34,977 nt of DNA from an uncultured Campylobacter sp. (GCF_937921625.1 NZ_CAKZTI010000009.1:1-34977); one strand, 5' to 3'. Positions 8,265 to 15,951 are shown, numbered from the stretch's first letter. Numbers and translations: made by a program. The notes: generated by a model not told the origin, from the letters alone.

Positions 8265-8640
8265 ACTTAGTCCATTCTGAAGGGGATATTAATTTTTCGT
8301 AAATTACTCAAAATTTACACTAATTCTTCCTCGAAAAATAGCTTACCGCATACTACGCTACTCCGTCTGGTTCCATGCACCCTGCGTCCAGAGAATCTTC
8401 ACCAGTGATCAGGCTTCGTGGAGTCTGCTAAATTTACGATACCTAGTACCGATGCCTTTTTGATGAGTTTATTTTACCATCGTTTTTATAACCTTTTCGG
8501 TCTCTTTTTGTCTACATTTGGCATATGGGTCATCCTGCCTGCTTTCATCGGCGTGCAATATGCTGGCAGTTTTAGAATTTACTCTTTCATTTTTGCTCCT
8601 TTTGGTTAAATTTACAATGACATTATAACAAAATGGACTT
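8265..8640. other. Gene remnant region beside the PARIS-like gene
   Basis: No intact gene is supported. On the minus strand AAAAGGAG precedes an ATG at 8590, but that frame stops after three codons. A neighbouring frame stays open for about 40 codons (HADESRQDDPYAKCRQKE) and then breaks repeatedly up to about 8300. A plus-strand frame at 8418-8609 could encode a short hydrophobic peptide but lacks a ribosome binding site. The appearance is that of a frameshifted gene. I do not recognise its family. Confidence 0.4.
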
Positions 8641-8719
8641 TAAGCGACTTGGCAAAAGTTATTTGATAGATATCAATTCGACAATGAGCGAGGGGCTAAA
8701 TACTATGTTTTAGATTATT

Positions 8720-8750
8720 TTTAAATAAGCCGCCCAAAAGACGGCTTAAA
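8720..8750 (-). terminator. Terminator of the second dba-dsbI-propeller set
   Basis: TAAGCCG (8726-8732) and CGGCTTA (8742-8748) form a seven-pair stem with a nine-base loop. Read on the minus strand it is followed by TTTAAAAA. It begins a few bases after the propeller stop. AAATTTTA on the other side could let it work in both directions. Confidence 0.75.
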
Positions 8751-8752
8751 TT

Positions 8753-9640
8753 TTACCTCTCAAAAATAAAAATTTTATTCACGCCGCTTTCTCTGGACGC
8801 GATGTAGAATTTACTCTCTTTGATAGCTAGCGCATGCGCGTCGCTCGCGCCTTCAAAGCTATAAATCTCCACGATCTTTCTGCTGCGCGGATCAAGCTTT
8901 AGGATGCTTGAGTATTGCTTCGAGAGTAGATAAACAAACTCGCCGCTCGCATCCATACCCGTGATATAGTAGTCGTTTATATCCCTGCCGTCTTTTACGC
9001 CGAGAGCCTCATCGAAGCTCGGCGCGAATTCGCTCGAGAGCAGATTGTCGGCATCGCTAAAGCTCGCTATGCTCCAGCTTGCTTTGATGTCGTCGGGCAC
9101 GCTAGCGACGAAAAACTCGCCGTAGAAATCCGAGTGATCCCACGAGAGGATAAACTGCTGTTTAGCGCGCACGGTGGAGTAGCGGTCCTTGAAATCGAGC
9201 GTGAAATTTTCATATCCGTCGTGCAGATAGCGCCACGCCTTGTTCGCTTCCTCTTTACTTTGATTCGGTGCGGGCTTGAAAAACTCATAGGTTTTATTAT
9301 AGCTCATGAGCCCTACCGAGCCTTTAAAAAAGCTCGCCGCGACGGTTTCTTCCATCTGCATTATCCAATCGGGCGTGCTTCGTAGATAGCTTTTTACGGT
9401 TTTTAGCTCGCCGTCCATTTCGTAGAGCTCGAATTTTAGCGTGCCGAGCAAGAAGCTTCCGCTTGCCGCGTCGTAGTCAAGCCCCGTGACTGGGTTATTG
9501 TTGTTTAAATTTAATGTTATCTCACCGCTTTTACGTAATGGTGTTAAATTTGTCACTGCGCCGTCCGCAGGATTTAGATTAAATTCGCCGCCTAGCGCCA
9601 GTGCAGCGCACAAAAGGGTTAAGGTTAAAATTTTTCTCAT
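8753..9640 (-). CDS. Secreted beta-propeller partner of DsbI (copy 2)
   Basis: Encodes 295 residues, paralogous to the protein at 972-1868 over its whole length, with shared stretches such as NPVTGLDYDAASG, TVRAKQQFILSWDH and DYYITGMDASGEFVYLLSKQ. Residues 1-18 are a Sec signal peptide. A cysteine in the signal (LLCAAL) does not make a good lipobox. The mature protein is cysteine-free, so it cannot supply a redox pair to DsbI. The ATG lies nine bases after the dsbI stop, and GAGGTCGCGAT provides the ribosome binding site. Function with DsbI is inferred from linkage and from the fused C. jejuni protein. Confidence 0.7.
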   Translation of the reverse strand: MRKILTLTLLCAALALGGEFNLNPADGAVTNLTPLRKSGEITLNLNNNNPVTGLDYDAASGSFLLGTLKFELYEMDGELKTVKSYLRSTPDWIMQMEETVAASFFKGSVGLMSYNKTYEFFKPAPNQSKEEANKAWRYLHDGYENFTLDFKDRYSTVRAKQQFILSWDHSDFYGEFFVASVPDDIKASWSIASFSDADNLLSSEFAPSFDEALGVKDGRDINDYYITGMDASGEFVYLLSKQYSSILKLDPRSRKIVEIYSFEGASDAHALAIKESKFYIASRESGVNKIFIFER

Positions 9641-9649
9641 ATCGCGACC

Positions 9650-10405
9650 TCACTTCGGTAAATTCGGTAGTTTTGGATTCCAGTTTTCGCGGAAGTCAAT
9701 TTCGGTTTCCTCCCAGTGATCAAGCTCCCAAAACCACTTTGACGGATCGATGCTCATGCGCGAAGGCGTCGCGGAGGCTAGATAGGGCGGCGGGCCTGCG
9801 GTGATAAAGGCCTGCACGCAGTTAAAAGCCATGATGATCGCAAAGGCTGCCACGGCTATCTTGCCTAGCGCGAAGCTCGGCAGAACCGCACCGTATGCGC
9901 CCTCTTCGCTTTTTTGCATTATTTTGCCTACGTTTTTGCCTAGCAGCAAAATCACGCCTAAAAAGATAATGACGCAAAAATGCACCACTACGACCCAAAA
10001 TTGCGTGTGCGCGCCTAAAATTTCAAGCCCGAAGCCCTGCTTGATGTCGAGGTAGCCGCCGCCGGTACCGTCGAGGCTGTAGTGCAAAAAGCCGTCGTAT
10101 AGCCCGAGGCATGCTAAAAAGAGGATTGCGGCTAGGTATTTGACTGTAAAGCCGTATCTAACGATCAATAGGGCCATAAATGAGATCGCGACCATGCAAA
10201 ATCTCTCGTGCCAGCACATGATGCAGGGGCTATCGCCCATGCCAAAGCCCAAAACCAAACACGCGATACCTACGGGTAGGACGATGAGGGCAAGGGCGGC
10301 AAGGGCAAAAAGATTAAAAAACCGCTTTTCATCTTCGCCCCAGCCCGCAGAAATCTCGGCGCCGCGAATGAAGCTTTGAGGCATTTTATCTTGCAAACTT
10401 TTCAT
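9650..10405 (-). CDS. dsbI: DsbI, DsbB-family thiol-quinone oxidoreductase (copy 2)
   Basis: Encodes 251 residues, very similar to copy 1: PCIMCW replaces PCVMCW, the loop GGYLDIKQGFGLEILGAHTQ is nearly the same, and the tail has GPPPYL, WFWELDHW and a final NPKLPNLPK. About five membrane helices are predicted. The N-terminus is about ten residues longer than in copy 1. As in copy 1, no cysteine lies in the periplasmic loop between helices three and four; shared cysteines outside the CXXC lie within helices. A GGAG overlaps the preceding dba stop, again implying coupled translation. No oxidoreductase gene follows this copy, so its substrate may differ from that of copy 1. Confidence 0.85.
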   Translation of the reverse strand: MKSLQDKMPQSFIRGAEISAGWGEDEKRFFNLFALAALALIVLPVGIACLVLGFGMGDSPCIMCWHERFCMVAISFMALLIVRYGFTVKYLAAILFLACLGLYDGFLHYSLDGTGGGYLDIKQGFGLEILGAHTQFWVVVVHFCVIIFLGVILLLGKNVGKIMQKSEEGAYGAVLPSFALGKIAVAAFAIIMAFNCVQAFITAGPPPYLASATPSRMSIDPSKWFWELDHWEETEIDFRENWNPKLPNLPK

Positions 10406-10414
10406 TGCTCGCTC

Positions 10415-10582
10415 CTAAAAATTTCCCATAGGTACGACGGCAAATTTATTCACCCACGCCATCATGATGACGAGTATCGCGATACCCGCGATACCAAAGC
10501 CCATAACCGCGCGCTTTTTCTCGGGTCTAAACCACAACAAAAGACCTGCGACGAAAAACATCAGAACCATTAAAAATTCCAT
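10415..10582 (-). CDS. dba: Dba, small membrane partner of DsbI (copy 2)
   Basis: Encodes 55 residues beginning MEFLMVLMFFVAGLLLWF and ending FAVVPMGNF, with two helices around a basic turn (RPEKKR). Length, start and end match the copy at 70-237. AAAGGAGAAAAT precedes the ATG. It is the first gene of the minus-strand set and lies nine bases before dsbI. The AT-rich upstream sequence holds two short palindromes that may be regulatory. Confidence 0.78.
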   Translation of the reverse strand: MEFLMVLMFFVAGLLLWFRPEKKRAVMGFGIAGIAILVIMMAWVNKFAVVPMGNF

Positions 10583-11137
10583 ATTTTCTCCTTTCTCGCT
10601 GAAATTTAATATCGTAAAAATATTACTATTTTGCTTATTAGACGTATATTAAAAATTATGTTTTTATCGGTATAAATAAATTTTTTATGAAATTTCATGA
10701 TGCTAAAATAGCTATTTTTAAGAAAATTTTTTCTATTTCAGCTTGATTTAAATTTATTTAAAACGTTTCGGTTGACTTGATTCTGCTTGTGCAGGTCGCG
10801 TGATAAAACGCTGCGCAATTGAAATTATAAAATTTAGCAACAAGATGGGCAATGACTTTTAGCGTAGCAGCAAGCAAGCAGGGGGGGCAGTTATCGTTAC
10901 GGTATAGGCCAGCTTTCTTGTAGTGTGATACCCCCTTACAGTGTGTTAGCCATACTGCACGCAATTATTCTCTTGTGTCTTGGTTGCCCCTCTTATGACG
11001 TGCCTATTTTTCTACCAGGCGTTTGTTTCTGTCGCGGATGCTACTTTATTGCGTAGTTATTTCGGCTTACGCTCGACATAAAATTTTTAAGATTACCGAA
11101 GCTCATCCAAGCCGACCGTTTTAATTTTACCTGCTTC
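10583..11137. other. Gene-poor stretch upstream of dba copy 2
   Basis: The first 160 bases are AT-rich and probably hold the promoter of the minus-strand dba operon, with palindromes ATGAAATTTCAT (10687-10698) and AAAATAGCTATTTT (10705-10718). From about 10750 to 11040 the base composition rises and a minus-strand frame stays open for 68 codons (HYKKAGLYRNDNCPPCLLAATLKV), but it has no ATG or ribosome binding site. A run of seven G is at 10881-10887. I cannot identify this part; it looks like a gene relic or a structured element. Confidence 0.4.
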
Positions 11138-12011
11138 TTAGCCTCGAAGCGTCTGCGCGTGAGCTTTAGGCGGCATGCCGAATATCCTCGCGTACTCCCT
11201 GCTGAATTGCGACGGGCTTTCGTATCCGACGTCAAAGGCCGCTTGAGAAGCCGTGCTATCGCTGTTTTGCAAGATATATCTAGCTTCCTGCAGTCTAATG
11301 CGCTTTTGAAAATCAAGTGGGCTTAGCGCGGTAATTTTTTTGAAATTATGGTAAAACGACGATGGACTAATGCCGAGCTCGGCCGCCAACTCGCGCATGT
11401 TGATCGGCTCTTTGAAGCGGCTTTTAATTTTCCTCATTGCGCGCGATGGAGTTTTCCGTCGTGCCCTGCATAACGAAGCGGCTGAGAAATCCCCCGGCGC
11501 CGCTTAAGATCAGCATGTATAAAATTTCTTTTATCGCCAAACGCTCGAGGTGCTTTAGGCTCGCAGGCTCTCGCCGTAGCAAAGATATGAGCCTAGAAAC
11601 GGCGTCCGCGATCTCGTATCTCATATCACCGAAGTATAGGCTGCTTTTAAGTCTGCCAGCGCGGCTCTGCTCCTCTATTTCTTTGAGCGCTTTAAGAATA
11701 TCCTCGCTTTGAAATTTAATGCTTACCGATAGAAACGGGTAGTGCTCTACTCGCCCCAAAGCGGCAGGCCGTTTGCGCAAAGTAGGAATTTTTGCGTGTC
11801 GTAGCGATACTGCTTGCCGCTAAATTCCACCATTTTACCGCCGCGCAGACACAAGCACGCGCTGGGCTCATAGATCGTCTCGATGAAGTCTGGGGCTTTT
11901 TTGACGGTAGAAGCTAAGCGCCCCTATAGGCATCTGAACGTGTCCGTAGGTGGGATATAGCTCGTCTGCGATCTTTGCGGCGTCTTTTAAAATTTTATCT
12001 ACTTCGTTCAT
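11138..12011 (-). pseudogene. AraC-family transcriptional regulator, frameshifted
   Basis: Three reading frames together make one AraC-family protein. The ATG at 12011, after GGAGCGAGC, opens an N-terminal cupin-type domain (MNEVDKILKDAAKIADELYP). The frame breaks near 11892, resumes as FIETIYEPSACLCLRGGKMVEF, breaks again near 11755 in a run of four C, continues as RVEHYPFLSVSIKF, and breaks a third time near 11435 in a GC repeat. The last part (11138-11437) holds an intact helix-turn-helix domain (MRELAAELGISPSSFYHNFKK). The gene lies divergent from the alcohol dehydrogenase and probably controlled it. All breaks lie at short simple repeats, so sequencing error should be excluded before calling it dead. 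Confidence 0.72.
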
Positions 12012-12050
12012 GCTCGCTCCTTTAAATTTATGCAGATTACACCTACATTT

Positions 12051-12083
12051 GCACGATTAGGCAAGAAATTTGGACTATCGTGC
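12051..12083. promoter_or_regulatory. Inverted repeat between AraC pseudogene and alcohol dehydrogenase
   Basis: GCACGAT (12051-12057) and ATCGTGC (12077-12083) are perfect inverted arms separated by 19 bases. The repeat ends 23 bases before the -10 box of the dehydrogenase. The placement suits an activator or repressor site for the adjacent AraC-type regulator; this is inference. Confidence 0.4.
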
Positions 12084-12106
12084 TACCGCAAAATTTTAAA
12101 AAAGGC

Positions 12107-12112
12107 TATAAT
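12107..12112 (+). promoter_or_regulatory. Candidate -10 box of the alcohol dehydrogenase gene
   Basis: TATAAT lies 27 bases before the ATG at 12140, leaving room for a leader of about 20 bases. No good -35 box is seen, which is usual in Campylobacter. Confidence 0.5.
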
Positions 12113-12139
12113 TTAGCAACTTTATTTAAGGGAGAAAAG

Positions 12140-13285
12140 ATGACAAATTTTAGTTTTTGCAACCCCGTGAGGATAGAATTTGGCAAGGGTAAAGAGGAGC
12201 ATATCGGGCAGTATATGAAGGAAGCGGGCGCGAAAAAAGCTCTCGTACTATACGGTAGCGAGCGCGTGCGAAAGAGCGGTCTGATGGGCGTCGTGGAGAG
12301 CAGCTTAAAGGCAAGCGGTATAGAATTTACGCAGCTTGGCGGCATAAAATCAAATCCCGTGCTAAGCAAGGTAAACGAAGCGATCAAGCTCGCTAAAGAA
12401 TTTGGCGCCGATAGCGTGCTTGCTGTGGGCGGCGGAAGCGTGCTGGACTCGGCGAAAGCCGTAGCCGCGGGCGCCTGCTACGAGGGCGACGTGTGGGATT
12501 TTTTCACCGGCAAAAGCCCGAGCGTTACGCTTAAAATTTTTGACATCATCACCCTTGCCGCGACGGGCTCGGAGATGAACTGCGGCGGCGTGGTGACCAA
12601 GGAGCAGACCAAACAAAAATACGCGATCAACGCACCTTGTCTATACCCGAAAGTCTCGGTCATAAACCCGCAGCTGCAAGCAACCGTCAGCCGCGAGTAT
12701 CTCGTATATAGTGCTAGCGACATCATCGCCCACAGCATCGAGGGGTATTTTACCGCTAGCGTCCATCCAGACATCGTGCGAGCCTATATCGAAGCCAACA
12801 TCAAAACCGTCATCCGCACGACTGAAATTCTACTCGCAGATCCGAGCGATTACGATGCGCGCGCCGAGTTTGCGTGGGCCGCAACGATGGCGCTAAATGG
12901 GTTAACCTACGTGGGCGTGGGCGGCTTCGGCTATCCGAATCATATGATCGAGCACGCGATGAGTGCGGTCGTGGACTGCGCGCACGGAGCCGGTCTTAGC
13001 GTGGTAATGCCTGCGTGGATGAGGTGGTATAAGGATAGGAATTTAAGCGCGTTTGAGCGTTTCGCTCGCGAAATTTTCGGCCTTAAAAGCGCGGATGAAG
13101 GCACCCTGGCGCTTAAGGCGTGGTTTGATAAGATCGGCACGCCGACTAGCCTGGCACAGCTCGGTATTGAAGGTAAGGTACTAGACGAGGTCATAGACGT
13201 AGCCACGACAAACGCTAAAGCGTGGAATATGGCGGAGCTTTACAGCCGCGAAAATATCGCTAAAATTTTAGATTTTGCAAAATAA
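12140..13285 (+). CDS. Iron-containing alcohol dehydrogenase, YqhD/BDH type
   Basis: Encodes 381 residues, the normal length of the YqhD/butanol dehydrogenase branch of family III alcohol dehydrogenases, which reduce aldehydes with NAD(P)H. The dinucleotide site shows GGGS at 97-100. The metal ligands are well placed: D194 and H198 in SASDIIAHSIEGY, H268 in PNHMIEH and H282 in CAHG, the same spacing as in E. coli YqhD. The ATG at 12140 is supported by AAGGGAGAAAAG; the longer frame from 12080 would extend over the -10 box. The gene stands alone, divergent from a broken AraC regulator. The natural substrate is unknown; aldehyde detoxification or fermentation are both possible. Confidence 0.88.
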   Translation: MTNFSFCNPVRIEFGKGKEEHIGQYMKEAGAKKALVLYGSERVRKSGLMGVVESSLKASGIEFTQLGGIKSNPVLSKVNEAIKLAKEFGADSVLAVGGGSVLDSAKAVAAGACYEGDVWDFFTGKSPSVTLKIFDIITLAATGSEMNCGGVVTKEQTKQKYAINAPCLYPKVSVINPQLQATVSREYLVYSASDIIAHSIEGYFTASVHPDIVRAYIEANIKTVIRTTEILLADPSDYDARAEFAWAATMALNGLTYVGVGGFGYPNHMIEHAMSAVVDCAHGAGLSVVMPAWMRWYKDRNLSAFERFAREIFGLKSADEGTLALKAWFDKIGTPTSLAQLGIEGKVLDEVIDVATTNAKAWNMAELYSRENIAKILDFAK

Positions 13286-13750
13286 GCCGCGAGTGCATAG
13301 ATAAAATTTAAACAGAAAGGACGAGCGATCGCCCTTTTCCGAAAAGGCAGGCGGCAGTGTGGGTGCGCTAGAGATTGATATTTCTAAAAAACAAGCGGCA
13401 GCGCAGATAGCGAGATGATCGTCTTGTATCCCTTAAAAGTCCGCGAGGCTCGCTGTGAGAGGGTGGCGGCGACAAGCGGTGCGCCTAAATTTAAAGCTCA
13501 GACGACTGCGGATCGAGCGTGAAATTTAGCTATGTTTGGAAAAGTAAATTTTGCCACATAATACTTGTACCGAATTTGATACGCAAATCTTGCAATAAAT
13601 TTTACTCCGGCGCGAAGTTTTATCGCGTTTAATGGCTTTGCTTAAACGCTCTTATCTCGCGCTATCTAAAAATTCGCTCGTTAAATTTGAATCTCGGCTT
13701 TATATTTGTGATTGCGAAATTTGCTTTTACGTGCCGCTGCGTATTTAAAT
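13286..13750. other. Non-coding stretch after the alcohol dehydrogenase
   Basis: No open frame with a ribosome binding site is seen. A small hairpin, CCTTTT-CCG-AAAAGG at 13333-13347, may end the dehydrogenase transcript, though it lacks a T-run. The rest looks like decayed intergenic DNA. Confidence 0.4.
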
Positions 13751-14108
13751 TTATCCCTCGATGCTAAGCAGATCGCCGAAAATTTCTTTACAATACTGCA
13801 TGAAGCGTTTGGGAATTTTAACGCCGCGAATATCCACGGTAATGACGCTGTCTTGGATCTCAAAAACGATAAGCTCGCTAGTGATTTTCATCGCCTTGCA
13901 GCCGTTATAGCATACGTCGCCTACACTTGGCGTATAAGCCGTTATGCGGCGCGTCTGCGTCCTCATACCGCCCGAGCTTGATCGGTCTTTGGAAAAGCAG
14001 ATAGTTCTTATAGTCGTACTTGTCGTCCGCAAGGCCTATCATATAATAATTCTCGGCGCTGTTTTTGGAAGCGGTCGCAACACCTGCTTTAAAATTTAGT
14101 CTAAACAT
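13751..14108 (-). pseudogene. Frameshifted small gene, weakly like an Imm10-type immunity protein
   Basis: Two overlapping minus-strand frames seem to be one gene. The first starts MFRLNFKAGVATASKNSAEN and runs through YYMIGLADDKYDYKNYLLFQ. The second continues with RITAYTPSVGDVCYNGCKAMK and ends FGDLLSIEG at 13751. The switch falls near 13970, close to a GGG/CGG tract. The pattern of a short beta-rich protein with a D-Y-x-NYLLFQR motif recalls Imm10-type immunity proteins, but this is a weak match from memory. No toxin gene is next to it. It may also be an ordinary uncharacterised protein with a sequencing error. Confidence 0.45.
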
Positions 14109-14152
14109 AAATTCTGCTTTGGCAAAAAACGGCAAATTTTACCGCTTCAAAT

Positions 14153-15136
14153 TTACACGAGCTGTGCGCCCCTGCCCTTTACGACCTCGCCGATGACGTA
14201 GCCGTCCGAGTTAGCTAGCACGAAGTCCGCGTTTTGCTTCGGCGCTACGACGATCATGCCAACGCCCATATTAAACGTCCTCATCATCTCGGCCGGTTCG
14301 ACCTTTTGCGCGATGATTTTAAAGATTTCGGGTGTGCGGATCGCGGCATGCTCGATCTTTGCGCCCAGCCCCTTTGGAAATACGCGCGGCAGATTTTCCA
14401 CGATGCCGCCGCCCGTGATGTGCGCTAGAGCGTGGATCTTGTCTTTTAAATTTAAAAAGTCGGCGACGTAGATCTTGGTCGGCTCTAAAAGCACGTCGAT
14501 GAGCGCGCGACTGCCCACTTTGTCGTCAAATTTTAGTCCTAGCTCGGCAACCACTTTTCGCGCGAGTGAGAAACCGTTTGAGTGCAGGCCGCTGCTAGGA
14601 AGCGCGATGAGCACGTCGCCCTCACGGACGAACTTGCGGCGGTCGATCTCGTCTTCTTCGGCGATACCCACGGCAAAGCCCGCGAGGTCGAAGTCGCCCT
14701 TTTCATACATCGAGGGCATCTCCGCCGTTTCGCCGCCGATCAGCGCGCAACGGGCGAGTTTGCAGCCCTCGGCGATGCTTTTTACGACCTCTTTGGCATC
14801 GCTGATCTCGAGTTTCGCCGTCGCATAGTAGTCGAGGAAAAATAGCGGCTCAGCGAAGTTGCAGATGAGGTCGTTTACGCACATCGCGACGAGATCCTGG
14901 CCTACGCCCTCAAATTTGCGCGCGTCGATCGCGAGTCGCAGCTTTGTGCCCACGCCGTCGGTGGCACCTAGGATCGCAGGTTTTTTGTAGCCTGCAGGCA
15001 GCCTCACCGCGCCGCTAAACGAGCCGATACCGCCCAAAACGTGCGGAGTTTGCGCCCTTTTGACGAACGGTTTTATCGCGTTTATGAACTCATTTCCCGC
15101 GTCTATATCGACGCCAGCGTCTTTGTAGCTTATCAA
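14153..15136 (-). CDS. purM: Phosphoribosylformylglycinamidine cyclo-ligase
   Basis: Encodes 327 residues, close to the family length. PurM closes the imidazole ring of formylglycinamidine ribonucleotide using ATP to give aminoimidazole ribonucleotide, the fifth step of purine synthesis. Family hallmarks are present: ISYKDAGVDIDAGN at the start, GVGTKLRLA, a GQDLVAMCVNDL stretch, the glycine-rich GGETAEMPSMY, LPSSGLHSNGFSLAR and TGGGIVENLPRVFP. The ATG at 15136 is preceded by GGAGGAAAAATTTG. It is divergent from coaE, with a 72-base shared promoter region. Confidence 0.96.
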   Translation of the reverse strand: MISYKDAGVDIDAGNEFINAIKPFVKRAQTPHVLGGIGSFSGAVRLPAGYKKPAILGATDGVGTKLRLAIDARKFEGVGQDLVAMCVNDLICNFAEPLFFLDYYATAKLEISDAKEVVKSIAEGCKLARCALIGGETAEMPSMYEKGDFDLAGFAVGIAEEDEIDRRKFVREGDVLIALPSSGLHSNGFSLARKVVAELGLKFDDKVGSRALIDVLLEPTKIYVADFLNLKDKIHALAHITGGGIVENLPRVFPKGLGAKIEHAAIRTPEIFKIIAQKVEPAEMMRTFNMGVGMIVVAPKQNADFVLANSDGYVIGEVVKGRGAQLV

Positions 15137-15151
15137 ATTTTTCCTCCAAGA

Positions 15152-15182
15152 TGGTATAATTTCGCAGATTTTAGCTAAAATC
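15152..15182 (+). promoter_or_regulatory. Extended -10 promoter of coaE with a 16-bp palindrome at the start point
   Basis: TGGTATAAT (15152-15160) is an extended -10 element. GATTTTAGCTAAAATC (15167-15182) is a perfect palindrome covering the expected transcription start. It could be an operator or form a hairpin at the 5' end of the mRNA. Confidence 0.5.
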
Positions 15183-15208
15183 GAATAAAAACGCTATAAA
15201 GGCTCGCC

Positions 15209-15883
15209 TTGAAATTTAAACACGCCATCGTTATCACGGGCAGCATCGGCAGCGGCAAGAGCGCGGTTTGCGAGCTGCTTGCCGGGCTCGGATTTGAGAT
15301 CATCGATGCCGATAAGATTTCGCATGACATTTTGGATCGCTGCGCCGCGCAGGTAGCTGAAATTTTCGGTGCGCAATACGTCGTGCAAAAAGACGTACAG
15401 GCTAAAAATTTGAGTTCACATGCGGAATTTGACGCCAATCCTGGTGAGGAAATTTTATCCGCCCCTTGCGTTTCAGTAGATCGCAAAAAGCTAGGCGAAC
15501 TGGTGTTTAAAGACCCCGCGGAGCTTGCAAAGCTTGAAGCGCTACTGCATCCAAAGATAACGGCTGAAATTTTATCGCAGGCGCAGGCTTTGGAGGCGAA
15601 AGGGAAGCTCTATTTCGTCGATATTCCGCTATTTTTCGAGGGCAATAGATATGAGTTTTTTGACAAAGTGGCGGTCGTTTATGCGCCTAAAGATACGCTG
15701 ATCGCGCGCGTGATGAAACGAAACGGGCTAGATCATGTCGCCGCAAAGCACCGCGTGGAGCTACAAACGGACATAGAGCAAAAGCGCGCTATGGCGGACT
15801 TTGTGATAGATAACGGAGGCAATCTTGCCGCGCTTAAGACCGCGGTGGAGAGATTTTTAAAAGAGCTAAAAGATAAAATTTAG
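15209..15883 (+). CDS. coaE: Dephospho-CoA kinase
   Basis: Encodes 224 residues with a P-loop GSIGSGKS at 11-18, the DADKISHDI substrate region, and FVDIPLFFEGNRYEFFDKVAVVYAP, all typical of CoaE. It phosphorylates dephospho-CoA with ATP in the last step of coenzyme A synthesis. The start is TTG at 15209, chosen because it yields the usual N-terminus right before the P-loop and follows AAAGG; no ATG is available nearby. An insert of about 35 residues after residue 60 (QKDVQAKNLSSHAEF...) is longer than in many homologues. In C. jejuni coaE is directly followed by dapF; here a Sel1 protein lies between. Confidence 0.92.
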   Translation: MKFKHAIVITGSIGSGKSAVCELLAGLGFEIIDADKISHDILDRCAAQVAEIFGAQYVVQKDVQAKNLSSHAEFDANPGEEILSAPCVSVDRKKLGELVFKDPAELAKLEALLHPKITAEILSQAQALEAKGKLYFVDIPLFFEGNRYEFFDKVAVVYAPKDTLIARVMKRNGLDHVAAKHRVELQTDIEQKRAMADFVIDNGGNLAALKTAVERFLKELKDKI

Positions 15884-15951
15884 CCCTTTGCGCAAGAGCT
15901 CGTAAAATTTCTACGCGAATTAAGATGAATTTTAAAATAAAGGATAAAACA

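Noticed and set aside
8418..8609. Plus-strand gene for a 63-residue hydrophobic protein
   Set aside because: There is no ribosome binding site, and the hydrophobic look could come from reading the opposite strand of a charged coding remnant.
10881..10887. Run of seven G as a phase-variable tract
   Set aside because: Campylobacter contingency tracts are usually longer and lie in or next to surface-structure genes; no intact gene is attached here.
14475..14828. Open frame of 117 codons on the plus strand
   Set aside because: It is antisense to purM, which has full family signatures; no ribosome binding site is seen.
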